A program made the translations under genes and the position numbers. Below the pieces are notes generated by a model. It was not told where the DNA came from. It ran no database searches and worked only from the letters and a program-made list of their open reading frames with translations. Positions 25,264 through 34,460 of a DNA stretch of 34,460 bases are shown piece after piece. The stretch is taken from the NCBI GenBank assembly GCA_011049115.1, contig DSCM01000022.1, positions 1 through 34,460 on the forward strand, read 5' to 3'. Each line of letters begins with the position of its first letter. The first letter of the stretch is position 1. The stretch is from Pseudomonadota bacterium. Its GTDB lineage: Bacteria > Desulfobacterota > Anaeroferrophillalia > Anaeroferrophillales > Tharpellaceae.

Positions 25264-25755
25264 ATGAGGTGGTGGTTACTGTATCTGTTACTTTGTCTGT
25301 CGATCCTGACCCATGCGCCCGCCGTCTGCTGGGCGCATGGGGTTGAGGGCTATCTGGAGAAGATTGAGGGAGTTTGCGCCTGGGCCAATTATGACGACGG
25401 CGAACCGATGGCCTACGCCGCCGTCGAGGTCAGGCTGGAGGGGGCCAAGTTAGCCTTTCAGACCGGGCGCACCGATCGCAACGGTTGTTTCCTTTTCCGT
25501 CCCGACGGCCCCGGTCGCTGGCAGGTAGTCGTCAACGACGGCATGGGTCACCGTCTGGCCCTCGCCTACGAAATGGCGCTGGATCCGACCGCCGTCCCGG
25601 CGGAGCCGCCAGCCCGCACCCATGACGGCTGTCTGACCCGAAGCCTCAAGATTATCACGGGGCCGGCCGTCATCTTCGGCCTCTGCGGTTTTTTCTACGG
25701 CTGGCGGGCCCGGCGCCACAACCTGCCCCAAAGAGAACGACAGCCGGAATCATAG
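25264..25755 (+). CDS. CbiL/NikL-type membrane-anchored Co/Ni uptake accessory protein
   Basis: A 163-residue exported protein with a signal peptide ending CWA and a mature start at His-Gly-Val-Glu. The central domain is a beta-sandwich of the carboxypeptidase-regulatory type (GEPMAYAAVEVRLEG, FQTGRTDRNGCFLFRPDGPGRWQV, NDGMGHR). This pattern is characteristic of the NikL/CbiL accessory proteins of nickel/cobalt ECF transporters. One transmembrane helix at about residues 128-148 and a basic tail anchor it in the inner membrane. AAGGAAAGG precedes the ATG. It is the last gene of the metal locus and is convergent with cheB. Confidence 0.8.
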   Translation: MRWWLLYLLLCLSILTHAPAVCWAHGVEGYLEKIEGVCAWANYDDGEPMAYAAVEVRLEGAKLAFQTGRTDRNGCFLFRPDGPGRWQVVVNDGMGHRLALAYEMALDPTAVPAEPPARTHDGCLTRSLKIITGPAVIFGLCGFFYGWRARRHNLPQRERQPES

Positions 25756-25779
25756 CCCTCCGGCCGAGAAAAAACCGGT

Positions 25780-27275
<1,496 letters not shown>

Positions 27276-27703
27276 TTTCTCCCCCTAAAATACCAGTTAA
27301 CAGCGCCTTAATATCTTCCGGGCGAAACGGTTTCTTTATGTATCCCGCCGCCCCCATGGCCAGTGCATCGGAAACAATCTCGTCTCGTGACTCAGTGGTA
27401 ATCATAATCACCGGCAAAGAGGCGGTCATGGGATCCTCCTTGAGTTTACGAAGCAATTGCACGCCATCCATTCCCGGCATGTGAATATCGGTCAGCACCA
27501 CATCCGTTCAGAAATCCTGAAGCAAGGCCAGAGCTTCAGCCCCGTTGCCGGCTTCCGCTATCTCACCGACATCAAAACCGGACATGGCTATCACCTTCTT
27601 GATAATTGCCCGCATTGACATTGAATCATCCACCACCAACACATTAAACGACATATTCGAACACTCCTAAATTACGACTGCCGAAAAACCAGACTCAGGC
27701 CCA

Positions 27704-28564
27704 TCAGACACTGCCGACGCCAGCGATATCACAAGTTTTTTCCATCTCCATCTGAAAAAGCAAAACAAATTTTTCAAGATCCTTTTCGTCGAGCTTAAAC
27801 CTTTGCAACAACAGGCCATGTCCACGACAGGCCAGGCCGTCAACCCCGGTACCATAACCGACCATCACCGTCAGGTTGTTGGCCAGAGCGACAATTTCCA
27901 CCAGCAAACGAAATTCCAGGGGGGCGCGCTCAGGTTCATGATGAAAGGCAATCGCCGCGACAATCGCCTCCGGAAAGTCCCATTTTTCCGCAATCCGACC
28001 CCCGATCTCGGCATGATCGAAACCAAGAACCATCTTTTCCGCCTCCTGAAAAGAGCAGTTCCGGTTTTCCACGAGTTTCTCAATCGCACGATATTTTTCA
28101 ATCACAAAGGAACTCAACACTACCTTGCCGACATCATGTAAAAGGGCGGCGGTAAAAAGCATGTTCTCATCGATTTTTATCCGCAGATGCTCGCGCAGGA
28201 CCTTAGCCATGACCGCGGTGGCCAGAGCATGACGCCAGAGCTCATCGGCAAAAACCGTATAGCCTTCACTGGGGCGATCGAAAATCTTGCTGGCGGCTCC
28301 GGAAAGCAGTACTTGGCGCAACTGGTCGGCGCCAAGATAGACCACCGCTTCCTTCAGGGAAGAAACCTTGCGCGGCAGGCCGAAATAGGCTGAATTGCAA
28401 AGTTTCAGGACATTAACGGTCACCGCCTGATCCACCTTGAGAATATCAACCAGATTGGCGATCTCGTAATCGGGATCGGCCAGAGCGGCCAAGGCTTTCC
28501 GTACGACCTGGGGAAAAGGAGGCATTTCTTCGACCGCGGCAATGATCCGTTCCATCATAGTCAT
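27704..28564 (-). CDS. HDOD-domain protein
   Basis: Cytoplasmic protein of 286 residues made mostly of an HDOD domain (about 10-215). The segment begins PPFPQVVRKALAAL and NVLKLCNSAYFG. Some metal-binding HD residues remain: LLHDVGKVVL, FDHAEIGG and AFHHEPE. Many HDOD proteins have lost these, so weak hydrolase activity cannot be excluded. HDOD proteins serve as signalling scaffolds and often sit in chemotaxis or c-di-GMP operons. It overlaps cheD by ATGA; a start two or three codons later is possible. Confidence 0.88.
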   Translation of the reverse strand: MTMMERIIAAVEEMPPFPQVVRKALAALADPDYEIANLVDILKVDQAVTVNVLKLCNSAYFGLPRKVSSLKEAVVYLGADQLRQVLLSGAASKIFDRPSEGYTVFADELWRHALATAVMAKVLREHLRIKIDENMLFTAALLHDVGKVVLSSFVIEKYRAIEKLVENRNCSFQEAEKMVLGFDHAEIGGRIAEKWDFPEAIVAAIAFHHEPERAPLEFRLLVEIVALANNLTVMVGYGTGVDGLACRGHGLLLQRFKLDEKDLEKFVLLFQMEMEKTCDIAGVGSV

Positions 28565-29043
28565 AACTCAACCATCCCTTTCTTGGAAATCTTCAGGTTG
28601 ATGCGACCATCGGCGATCTGGAAATACATCGTCCGATTGCAGGCGCCGCCGACGTCTTCAGCCTCGATCATAACGTTATTCTTCCAGAAAATTTTACGTA
28701 AAATGGCATAATTGCGCTTGCCGATATTAAAAGTGCCACTGTCATCCATGATCTGGCTGCCGCCGGCGACCTTGACGATCATCCGCTTCTTGTCAGCGCC
28801 CAGGCCGTAGCATTGTTTGAAAAGCAGAGGAATCCCCTTATTGGCGAACATGGCCGGGTTCTTGATCGCTTTTTCTTCGTTGATGGATGAATCCGGCAGC
28901 ATATAATGCAGCAGACCACCAACCCTGGCGACCGGATCGTAGACCGCAAGACCGATACATGAACCCAGTGAATAAGTAACCAGGGTATCTTCGAGATTGT
29001 TGCTGACCTTCAGGTCGGCAATTCCGACAGTCACCAGAGACAT
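28561..29043 (-). CDS. cheD: CheD, chemoreceptor glutamine deamidase
   Basis: Deamidase of 160 residues that converts receptor glutamines to glutamate and in many bacteria partners CheC/CheX. The catalytic Cys29 lies in SLGSCIG and His46 in GGLLHYMLP. ATG 29043 is used because it overlaps the cheR stop (TGATG); a 30-codon upstream extension would run into cheR. Intact, with the usual family length. Confidence 0.95.
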   Translation of the reverse strand: MSLVTVGIADLKVSNNLEDTLVTYSLGSCIGLAVYDPVARVGGLLHYMLPDSSINEEKAIKNPAMFANKGIPLLFKQCYGLGADKKRMIVKVAGGSQIMDDSGTFNIGKRNYAILRKIFWKNNVMIEAEDVGGACNRTMYFQIADGRINLKISKKGMVEL

Positions 29044-29873
29044 CAGCTCTTTTTCCTGTAGAGAGAGGGTTGAATGTACAGAAGGTCGTGTTTGATATTG
29101 GTCAGGCTTTCCGAATGACCGATCATCAGACAACCACCGGGTTTCAAAAAAAAGCTGAACTTACGAACCAGATCGGCCTGCGTCGAACGATCAAAATAGA
29201 TCATGACATTACGACAAAAGATACAGTCAAAGCGCCCTTTAAACGGAAAATCCAGCATTAGATTCAGACGCGTGAATTTGATCAGGGCGGTAAGTTTTGC
29301 ATCGACCCGATAACGACGGCCATCCCGGCCGGCGGTAAAATATTTCTTCAAAAGGGAGGCGGAAACGTTGCGCATGCGCTCGCGGTCATACACCCCATTG
29401 CGAGCATGCTCCAAAACGTTGGTGGAAAGATCGGTCGCCAGAATGCGGAAATCCCATTGTTCAATCGGCATATTCTCGGCAAAGGTGATCGCCAGGCTAT
29501 AGGGTTCCTCACCGCTTGAGCATCCGGCCGACCAGATCCTGATCTTCTTTCCCAGAACCTGAGGTTCGGCAACCAAGGCCGGAATAACCTTTTGGGCAAG
29601 AAAATTAAAATGCTTATCCTCACGAAAAAAATAGGTTACATTGGTGGAAATGGCGTCAAGCAGATTAACGATTTCCTGTTCATTACCCCGACCGGCGTAG
29701 AGCAGTTCAAAGTAATCACCATAGTTTTCCAAGCCGAGGGAGCGTAAACGCTTGGCCAGTCGCGAGTGGACCAGGTCCCGCTTATTATCATTCAAGGTTA
29801 TGCCGCAGCGACTGTAGACAAAATCACAAAACCGGGCAAAATCACTATCGCTTATTCTATCGGATCCAATCAC
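29043..29873 (-). CDS. cheR: CheR, chemoreceptor methyltransferase
   Basis: SAM-dependent methyltransferase of 276 residues that adds methyl groups to chemoreceptor glutamates. It has the N-terminal helical domain (SDSDFARFCDFVYSRCGI), the SAM-binding motif AGCSSGEEPYS, and FCRNVMIYFD and IGHSESL further on. The GTG start at 29873 has a GGGGCGG upstream. In the same frame, two TGA codons and then an ATG overlapping the cheW stop lie upstream. Complete and free of lesions. Confidence 0.95.
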   Translation of the reverse strand: MIGSDRISDSDFARFCDFVYSRCGITLNDNKRDLVHSRLAKRLRSLGLENYGDYFELLYAGRGNEQEIVNLLDAISTNVTYFFREDKHFNFLAQKVIPALVAEPQVLGKKIRIWSAGCSSGEEPYSLAITFAENMPIEQWDFRILATDLSTNVLEHARNGVYDRERMRNVSASLLKKYFTAGRDGRRYRVDAKLTALIKFTRLNLMLDFPFKGRFDCIFCRNVMIYFDRSTQADLVRKFSFFLKPGGCLMIGHSESLTNIKHDLLYIQPSLYRKKS

Positions 29874-29941
29874 CTTAAAGCCGCCCCTAAATCATCAAGC
29901 CTGTTTTCCACCCTTGAACCTGCTGCTCGACCCAAACAGGT

Positions 29942-30453
29942 TCATGATTCCTGACCATCCTCGAACACAGTTTCAAGAGAACAAACCAGATCAATATCCA
30001 GCAGAATAATCACTTTATTCTCAACCTTGCCAAGTCCCTGAATGCAGTCCCGGCTTATTCGGGCCGAAAAAACCGGAGCCTTTTCAATCTGCTCCTCTTT
30101 CAGATTGAGCACCGAATCAACCGCGTCCACCACCAGTCCCACGGCTACCGGACTAGCCTCGCCCGCAATTTCAACCACAACGATACAGGTGCGACCATCA
30201 TGTTCCCGCGCCGGAAATTGAAAACGCAGCCGCAAATCAGCTACCGGAATAACCTTGCCCCGCAGATTGATAACTCCGAGGATATAATATTCCGCTCCGG
30301 GCAGGGCACCTTGGTGACTTCCTGCATACCGATAATTTCTCTGACCTTGAGAATATCAAGCCCATAGAGCTCATCGCCAAGAAAAAAAGTAAAAAATTTA
30401 TGTTCCCTGGCGGAAAGGACATTACCCTGGCCAAACTCAGGTTGATCCGTCAT
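29942..30453 (-). pseudogene. cheW: CheW coupling protein, interrupted by a one-base frameshift
   Basis: Adaptor of about 170 residues that joins receptors to CheA. AAGGGG precedes ATG 30453. The first part reads to EVTKVPCP in one frame, then the typical YYILGVINLRGKVIPVADLRLRF continues in another. Adding one base in the G/C run at about 30297-30301 restores a single frame to the end. As the change is a single missing C in a short run, a sequencing error is possible; otherwise the gene is dead. It is immediately downstream of cheA. Confidence 0.88.
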
Positions 30454-30527
30454 AACTCAGACCCCTTAAATAAAAAACGTAACGGCAACGATACGCTGTG
30501 TTTTGCAGAAAAGCAGGCGGCCGTAAA

Positions 30528-32869
30528 TCACCTGACCAGACCGGCCACATCAATAATCAGACCAACCCGGCCGTCCCCCATAATCGCCCCACCGGCAATC
30601 CCGGGCAGATTTTTCAAACGCTCGCCCAGGCTTTTAATAACTATTTCCTGTTTACCGACCAGCTCATCGACCTGCAGACAAAACTGAATATTTTCATGCT
30701 CGACCACCACCACCAGGGCCTCCCAGGGTTTGACGGAGCCGGGCTCGACGGCGAACACCTGATGCAGCCGCACCAAAGGCAACAGCTTATTCCGCACTCG
30801 GATCAACTCTCCCTGTCCCTACACCGTATGGTACTGCTCCGGCAGCGGCCGCAGGGACTCGACCACGTTCAAAGTGGGAATGATATAGCGTTCGTGACCC
30901 ACCACCGCCACCATGCCGTCAATGATCGCCAGGGTTAACGGCACCTTGAGACTGACCACCGACCCCTGCCCCGCAATCGAATCAATTTTTACAATCCCGC
31001 GTAATTTCTCGATGGCTTTCTTGACCACATCCATTTTGACCCCACGACCGGAGACCTCGGGAACCTTGTCGGCGGTCGAAAACCCGGGGGCCATGATAAA
31101 ACTGAAAAGTTCCTTGTCTGAAGGACGGTCATGCTCCTGCAACAGACCTTTTTCAAGCGCTTTACGCCTGATTTTTTCAGCATTCAGACCCCGACCGTCA
31201 TCGACGATTTCAATAATGACGTTACCTCCGCCATGATAGGCCTTCAGCGTAACCGTTCCGGTCTCCGGTTTACCTGCGGCGCGGCGTTCCTCGGGCGTTT
31301 CGATCCCATGATCCGCTGAATTTCTGATCATATGAACCATGGGATCGTAGATCAGATCAACCATGTTTTTATCAATTTCAGTATCTTCACCAAACATCAC
31401 CAAGTCAATCTCTTTTCCGGTTTTCTTTGCCAGATCACGAACCAACCGCACCATTTTACCGAAGGTCTGCTTGATCGGCACCATGCGCAGGGACATCGCC
31501 ACTTTCTGCAACGATGAGGTAATGCGGGCCAGCTGAGCCATGTTCTGGGTTACCTGACGGATACCCAGAGCCGAAATATCGGGATCCTGGCGAATCATCG
31601 CCTGAACAATAACCAGCTCGCCGACCATGTCGACCAGATTATCAAGTTTTTCCGTGTCGACCTTGATCGCGGCTCCCCCCAGGAAAGATCCTGATGCGGC
31701 GCGGACGCCGGCAGCTGCGGTGGTGCTTCATGCAGCCGCTGCTGTTGACGAATTGCCCGGGCCACGGTCTTGATATCGGTGTTCTTTCTTTCCAGCAGAA
31801 TCCTGCCGATCTTTTTCTTGACCTCGCCTTCCTCTCTTCCGCTTTCGGAAGCCTGTTCCCCCAAAGCCGCGTCAAGCTCATCCTGATTGATAACCCCTTC
31901 AGCAAGCAAAATCTCACCCTGTTTCGGACCTTCGCGCAAGGATGGGGCCGGCGGGGCCGGCTCGCGGGCTTCCTCGTCTCCGAGAAGTTCCCGGTGCAGG
32001 GTGTCGATTCATTCGAGAAAGGCCTGCACCGGCATGGTTTCCAGGGGGTTGCCGAGCAAGGCGAGATTGAGCTGAGCCAGCATTTTCTTAAGAAAGTCAA
32101 CGCCATCAAGAATCAGATCAGTCGCCTCGCCGTCAAGAGAAAACTTGTGGTTGCGAGCATCATCGAGAAGATTCTCAAGATGATGGGCAATCAGGTTCAT
32201 CTGTCTGAGATTCATGAAACCGGAGACCCCTTTGATGGTATGAAAGGGGTGGAAAATCGAGTTTAAGATTTCCGGATCACCGGGGTGCTGTTCAAGATTA
32301 AGAATATTTTCTTCAATCGTGTCAAGGTGTTCATTCGACTCGACGATGAACCCCTGATAAAGATCACGATCCTGACTGAAATCAACCCCGCCGAACAATT
32401 CCTCGGCCACGGCCGGCATGTCGTTCTTGATGTCCGGTTCCGTCGCTTCAGACTTCAAGGCGGCCCGTTCCTCGACAATGGTCACGGCCTCGACCTCATC
32501 CGCCGCGGCGGACGCCTGCGGCCCGGCGGCTGCCCTCACACTTCCTGCACTGAGCGCCACCTGGGCCGCTTCGGCACCACGGCCGTCGCCGCCACTCCGC
32601 AAAGCCTGCTGCATTTTCGAGATCGCCAAGGAAAGCGTTTCCAGAGATTTCTCGGAATCCTTGAAATCATCATAGATAATGAAAATAATGATATTTTTAA
32701 ACGCGGAAACCTGAGGCAGAATGAATTCAGCCCCGGCGCCGACGCCGGGTTTCTCGAGTTCTTCGGCGGCATTGAGCATTTGTCCCAAACCGGAAAGATC
32801 GCCGGGCTCAAGCATGACCAGATCGGTGGCGATATCATTCAAGATCTGAATAACCTTTTCCTGCGACAT
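30528..32869 (-). pseudogene. cheA: CheA histidine kinase with two in-frame stops and a frameshift
   Basis: Chemotaxis kinase of about 780 codons. ATG 32869 has GAGGTG upstream. Order: an unusual N-terminal extension (1 to about 160), an HPt domain with phosphoacceptor His210 (FHTIKG), a segment like the MshEN/T2SS-E N-terminal repeat (GEILLAEGVINQDELDAAL), dimerisation (LDNLVDMVGELV), the kinase ATP site (IRNSADHGIE, IVDDGRGLN) and a CheW-like domain. Three lesions: TGA at 32009-32011 (FLE*IDTL), a missing base in the C6 run at 31675-31680, and TAG at 30819-30821 (YHTV*GQGEL). The ATP-lid G2 motif reads GRGVK instead of GRGVG. The gene cannot make full-length kinase as read. Confidence 0.9.
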
Positions 32870-33172
32870 AGATTGCACCTCGACAATGGAATTCAGCCTG
32901 GATAATATTACCTATTATTAATATCAGGAATAACACGTCAGGGTGAATTTGTCCAGCGAATGAAACTTTAAATTCGCCGCCGCTTCCCCACTTCGCGACC
33001 CTCTTTTTTTTTGAAAAAAACTCCCCGTGCCGTCCTGCCGGAATCGTCAATTTAGAGGTTGACAGGCTTTGTAACGATTGATTATAGTCTTACGCTGTTT
33101 TGGAAAGTAAAAGCCTGCGCGTTTGCGACAGTTTACGTTAACCATATCGGGGTTACCCAGTTTTTTTATCCT
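32870..33172. other. Divergent intergenic region between cheA and def
   Basis: About 300 bases with a low-GC stretch (32895-32935). On the minus strand the octamer TAAAGTTT (complement of 32963-32970) equals the -35 box of sigma-28 promoters, but the matching -10 is poor. On the plus strand a good sigma-70 promoter for def is at 33059-33088. No gene is seen. Confidence 0.4.
33059..33088 (+). promoter_or_regulatory. def: Sigma-70-type promoter of the def-fmt unit
   Basis: TTGACA (33059-33064), 18-base spacer and TATAGT (33083-33088). The start of def is about 80 bases further on. Confidence 0.65.
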
Positions 33173-33685
33173 ATGAGCATCCTTACGATCGACACCTATC
33201 CGGCCCCGGTCCTGAAAAAAAAAGCCGAAAAAATCACCCGCATTGATGAGCTGATCAGAAAACTGGCCGAAGATATGTTGGAAACCATGTACCACGCTCC
33301 GGGAGTCGGGCTGGCCGCGCCTCAGATCGGCAGCTCGCTCAGCCTGGTGGTGGCGGATGCGGGCGCCGGAGAAGACCGCAGTCCAAAACCCTGGATCCTG
33401 GTCAACCCGGAAATCATTGCCCGCGAAGGAAAAGCCGGAATCGTCGAAGGCTGCCTCAGCGTTCCCGGTTATACGGCCGAGGTTCCCCGCTATGAGAAAA
33501 TCCTCGTCCGGGCCTATTCACTCGACGAAAAGGAACTGGAGCTGAACCTGGAAGGCTTTCCCGCGATCGTCCTCCAACACGAGCTCGACCATCTGCAGGG
33601 AATTCTTTTCATTGACCGGATCAGCCGGCTCAAACGCAGCATCTATGAACGCAAGCTTCGCAAAGGAAATCTTGAAACATCATGA
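33173..33685 (+). CDS. def: Peptide deformylase
   Basis: Cytoplasmic metalloenzyme of 170 residues that removes the formyl group from new proteins. All three family motifs are present: GVGLAAPQIG, EGCLSVPG (metal-binding Cys) and QHELDHLQG (HExxH with the two metal-binding His and catalytic Glu). ATG 33173 is chosen because MSILTIDTYP is the normal start; upstream codons fall in the promoter. No clear ribosome-binding site precedes it. It overlaps fmt by ATGA. Confidence 0.96.
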   Translation: MSILTIDTYPAPVLKKKAEKITRIDELIRKLAEDMLETMYHAPGVGLAAPQIGSSLSLVVADAGAGEDRSPKPWILVNPEIIAREGKAGIVEGCLSVPGYTAEVPRYEKILVRAYSLDEKELELNLEGFPAIVLQHELDHLQGILFIDRISRLKRSIYERKLRKGNLETS

Positions 33686-34460
33686 AAATCCTGCTTCTCG
33701 CCTCCGGCGAGTTCGCCCTCCCCACCCTGGAGCTGCTGGCCGGTAAAAGACCGGAGCTTGAGCTGCTCCTGTTCTCCCAACCCGACCAGAAAAAAGGCCG
33801 GGGCTGTCGGGTCGCTCCGACTCCGGCCCGTGACAAGGCTATCCAGCTCGGACTGAAGAGTTTCACGCCGGCCATCAATACACTGGAAACCCAGGAACAG
33901 ATCAAGAACTTCGCGCCCGACTACCTGGTCGTCATTGATTACGGCGTCAGGCTGAGTCCCCGGACGATCGCCCTGGCGCGCGGAGCCGCCATCAATCTCC
34001 ATCCATCTCTGCTGCCGGCCTACCGGGGTCCGGCCCCTATGCCATGGGCCCTGATCAACGGCGAGCCCATCACCGGAGTCACGACCCAGCTGGTCGGCGA
34101 AAGGATTGATTGCGGCGACATTCTCCTGCAGGAACCGACCTTTATTCTTGACCACGAAACCATGCCCGAACTTTCACGGCGTCTCAGCCTCATGGGCGCC
34201 ACGCTGGTCTGGCGCACCCTTGTCGGCTGGAGCAAAGGCGAGCTGAGCCCCAGCCCCCAAAACGAGCGTCTCGCATCCCCAGCCCCCAAACTGAAAAAAG
34301 AGGACGGTTTGATTGACTGGCGGGCATCGGCGACCACCATCTTCAATCGGATTCGCGGTCTCAACCCCTGGCCCGGAACCTATACCTTCCACCGTGGCGG
34401 CCGGGTCAAGATTCTGGCCGCCACGGTGGAAGGTATAGGTTCCGGGCCAGGGGTTGAGAC
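33682..34460 (+). CDS. fmt: Methionyl-tRNA formyltransferase, cut by the right edge
   Basis: Partial enzyme that formylates initiator Met-tRNA, coupled by ATGA to def as in many bacteria. The first 110 residues contain the formyl-transfer fold, with QPDQKKGRGCRV and the catalytic INLHPSLLPAYRGPAP region (Asn and His); RIDCGDILLQ supplies the catalytic Asp. The C-terminal domain begins with IRGLNPWPGTYTF. The frame stays open to the edge, but the last 45 bases (34416-34460) are the exact reverse complement of 34358-34402, so residues after about KIL are probably not genuine. Confidence 0.93.
   Translation, partial: MKILLLASGEFALPTLELLAGKRPELELLLFSQPDQKKGRGCRVAPTPARDKAIQLGLKSFTPAINTLETQEQIKNFAPDYLVVIDYGVRLSPRTIALARGAAINLHPSLLPAYRGPAPMPWALINGEPITGVTTQLVGERIDCGDILLQEPTFILDHETMPELSRRLSLMGATLVWRTLVGWSKGELSPSPQNERLASPAPKLKKEDGLIDWRASATTIFNRIRGLNPWPGTYTFHRGGRVKILAATVEGIGSGPGVE
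34358..34460. repeat. Perfect 45-nt inverted repeat at the right edge (fold-back)
   Basis: Bases 34358-34402 and 34416-34460 are exact reverse complements, separated by 13 bases, and the second arm ends exactly at the window edge. It lies inside fmt coding sequence, where a natural long perfect palindrome is unlikely. The simplest reading is a chimeric fold-back at a contig end. Confidence 0.9.

Noticed and set aside
27470-27510. Selenocysteine reading of the in-frame TGA in cheY
   Set aside because: A weak ATGTG/CACAT pairing follows the TGA, but no convincing SECIS hairpin is seen, CheY proteins have no known Sec position, and Trp (TGG) is the usual residue here. The TGA is also part of a wider set of lesions including a TAG.
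30819-30821. Pyrrolysine reading of the in-frame TAG in cheA
   Set aside because: No pyl genes or other support are in view, and CheA has no known pyrrolysine. A point change or error is simpler given the other lesions in the same gene.

Overview
This window looks like a fragment of a Gram-negative genome, most likely from a deltaproteobacterial (Desulfobacterota-type) organism. That placement is an inference from gene style, moderately high GC, abundant ATGA-type gene overlaps, and a cheA-W-R-D-HDOD-Y-X-B operon. Outer-membrane receptors and lipoproteins show a double-membrane envelope. It appears to be a whole contig: the last 103 bases form a perfect fold-back (45-nt arms, 13-nt loop), which suggests an assembly or amplification artefact at the right edge.

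Region 1 (about 340-8514, + strand) holds eight genes for exported proteins or lipoproteins that I cannot assign to a described system. Two families of C-terminal domain recur. One ends the products at 1012-2490 and 3952-4335 (CFY[DE]FTE, APGV and CLCY motifs). The other makes up most of the 340-963 product and the C-terminal half of the 2564-3664 product (PNN..AS motif, ending PGFE). The longer members carry regions resembling the FlgT/FlgO/CsgG-type envelope fold. A coiled-coil secreted protein, a small lipoprotein and two more exported proteins follow. This is the best candidate here for an undescribed envelope assembly.

Region 2 (8574-13195) is ordinary: a CaCA-family cation antiporter, a minus-strand amidohydrolase, and a promoter driving a coupled PilZ / RNase II-type pair.

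Region 3 (13415-25755, + strand) is a nickel/cobalt (possibly corrinoid or metallophore) uptake locus. It contains CbiM-CbiQ-CbiO, two TonB-dependent receptors (the first frameshifted), a predicted lipoprotein with two tandem tetrapyrrole-methylase domains, a DUF4198/CbiK-type periplasmic protein, an APC permease and a CbiL/NikL-type membrane protein. Two promoter plus terminator-hairpin leaders sit before cbiM and before the first receptor, so regulation by attenuation is plausible.

Region 4 (25780-32869, - strand) is a chemotaxis operon read cheA, cheW, cheR, cheD, HDOD gene, cheY, cheX, cheB. cheB, cheX, HDOD, cheD and cheR are intact. cheY has an in-frame TGA, cheW a one-base frameshift, and cheA an in-frame TGA, a one-base frameshift and an in-frame TAG. 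These lesions mean recent decay, sequencing errors, or (least likely) recoding.

Region 5 (33059 to the edge, + strand) is a def-fmt operon, with fmt running off the edge through the fold-back.
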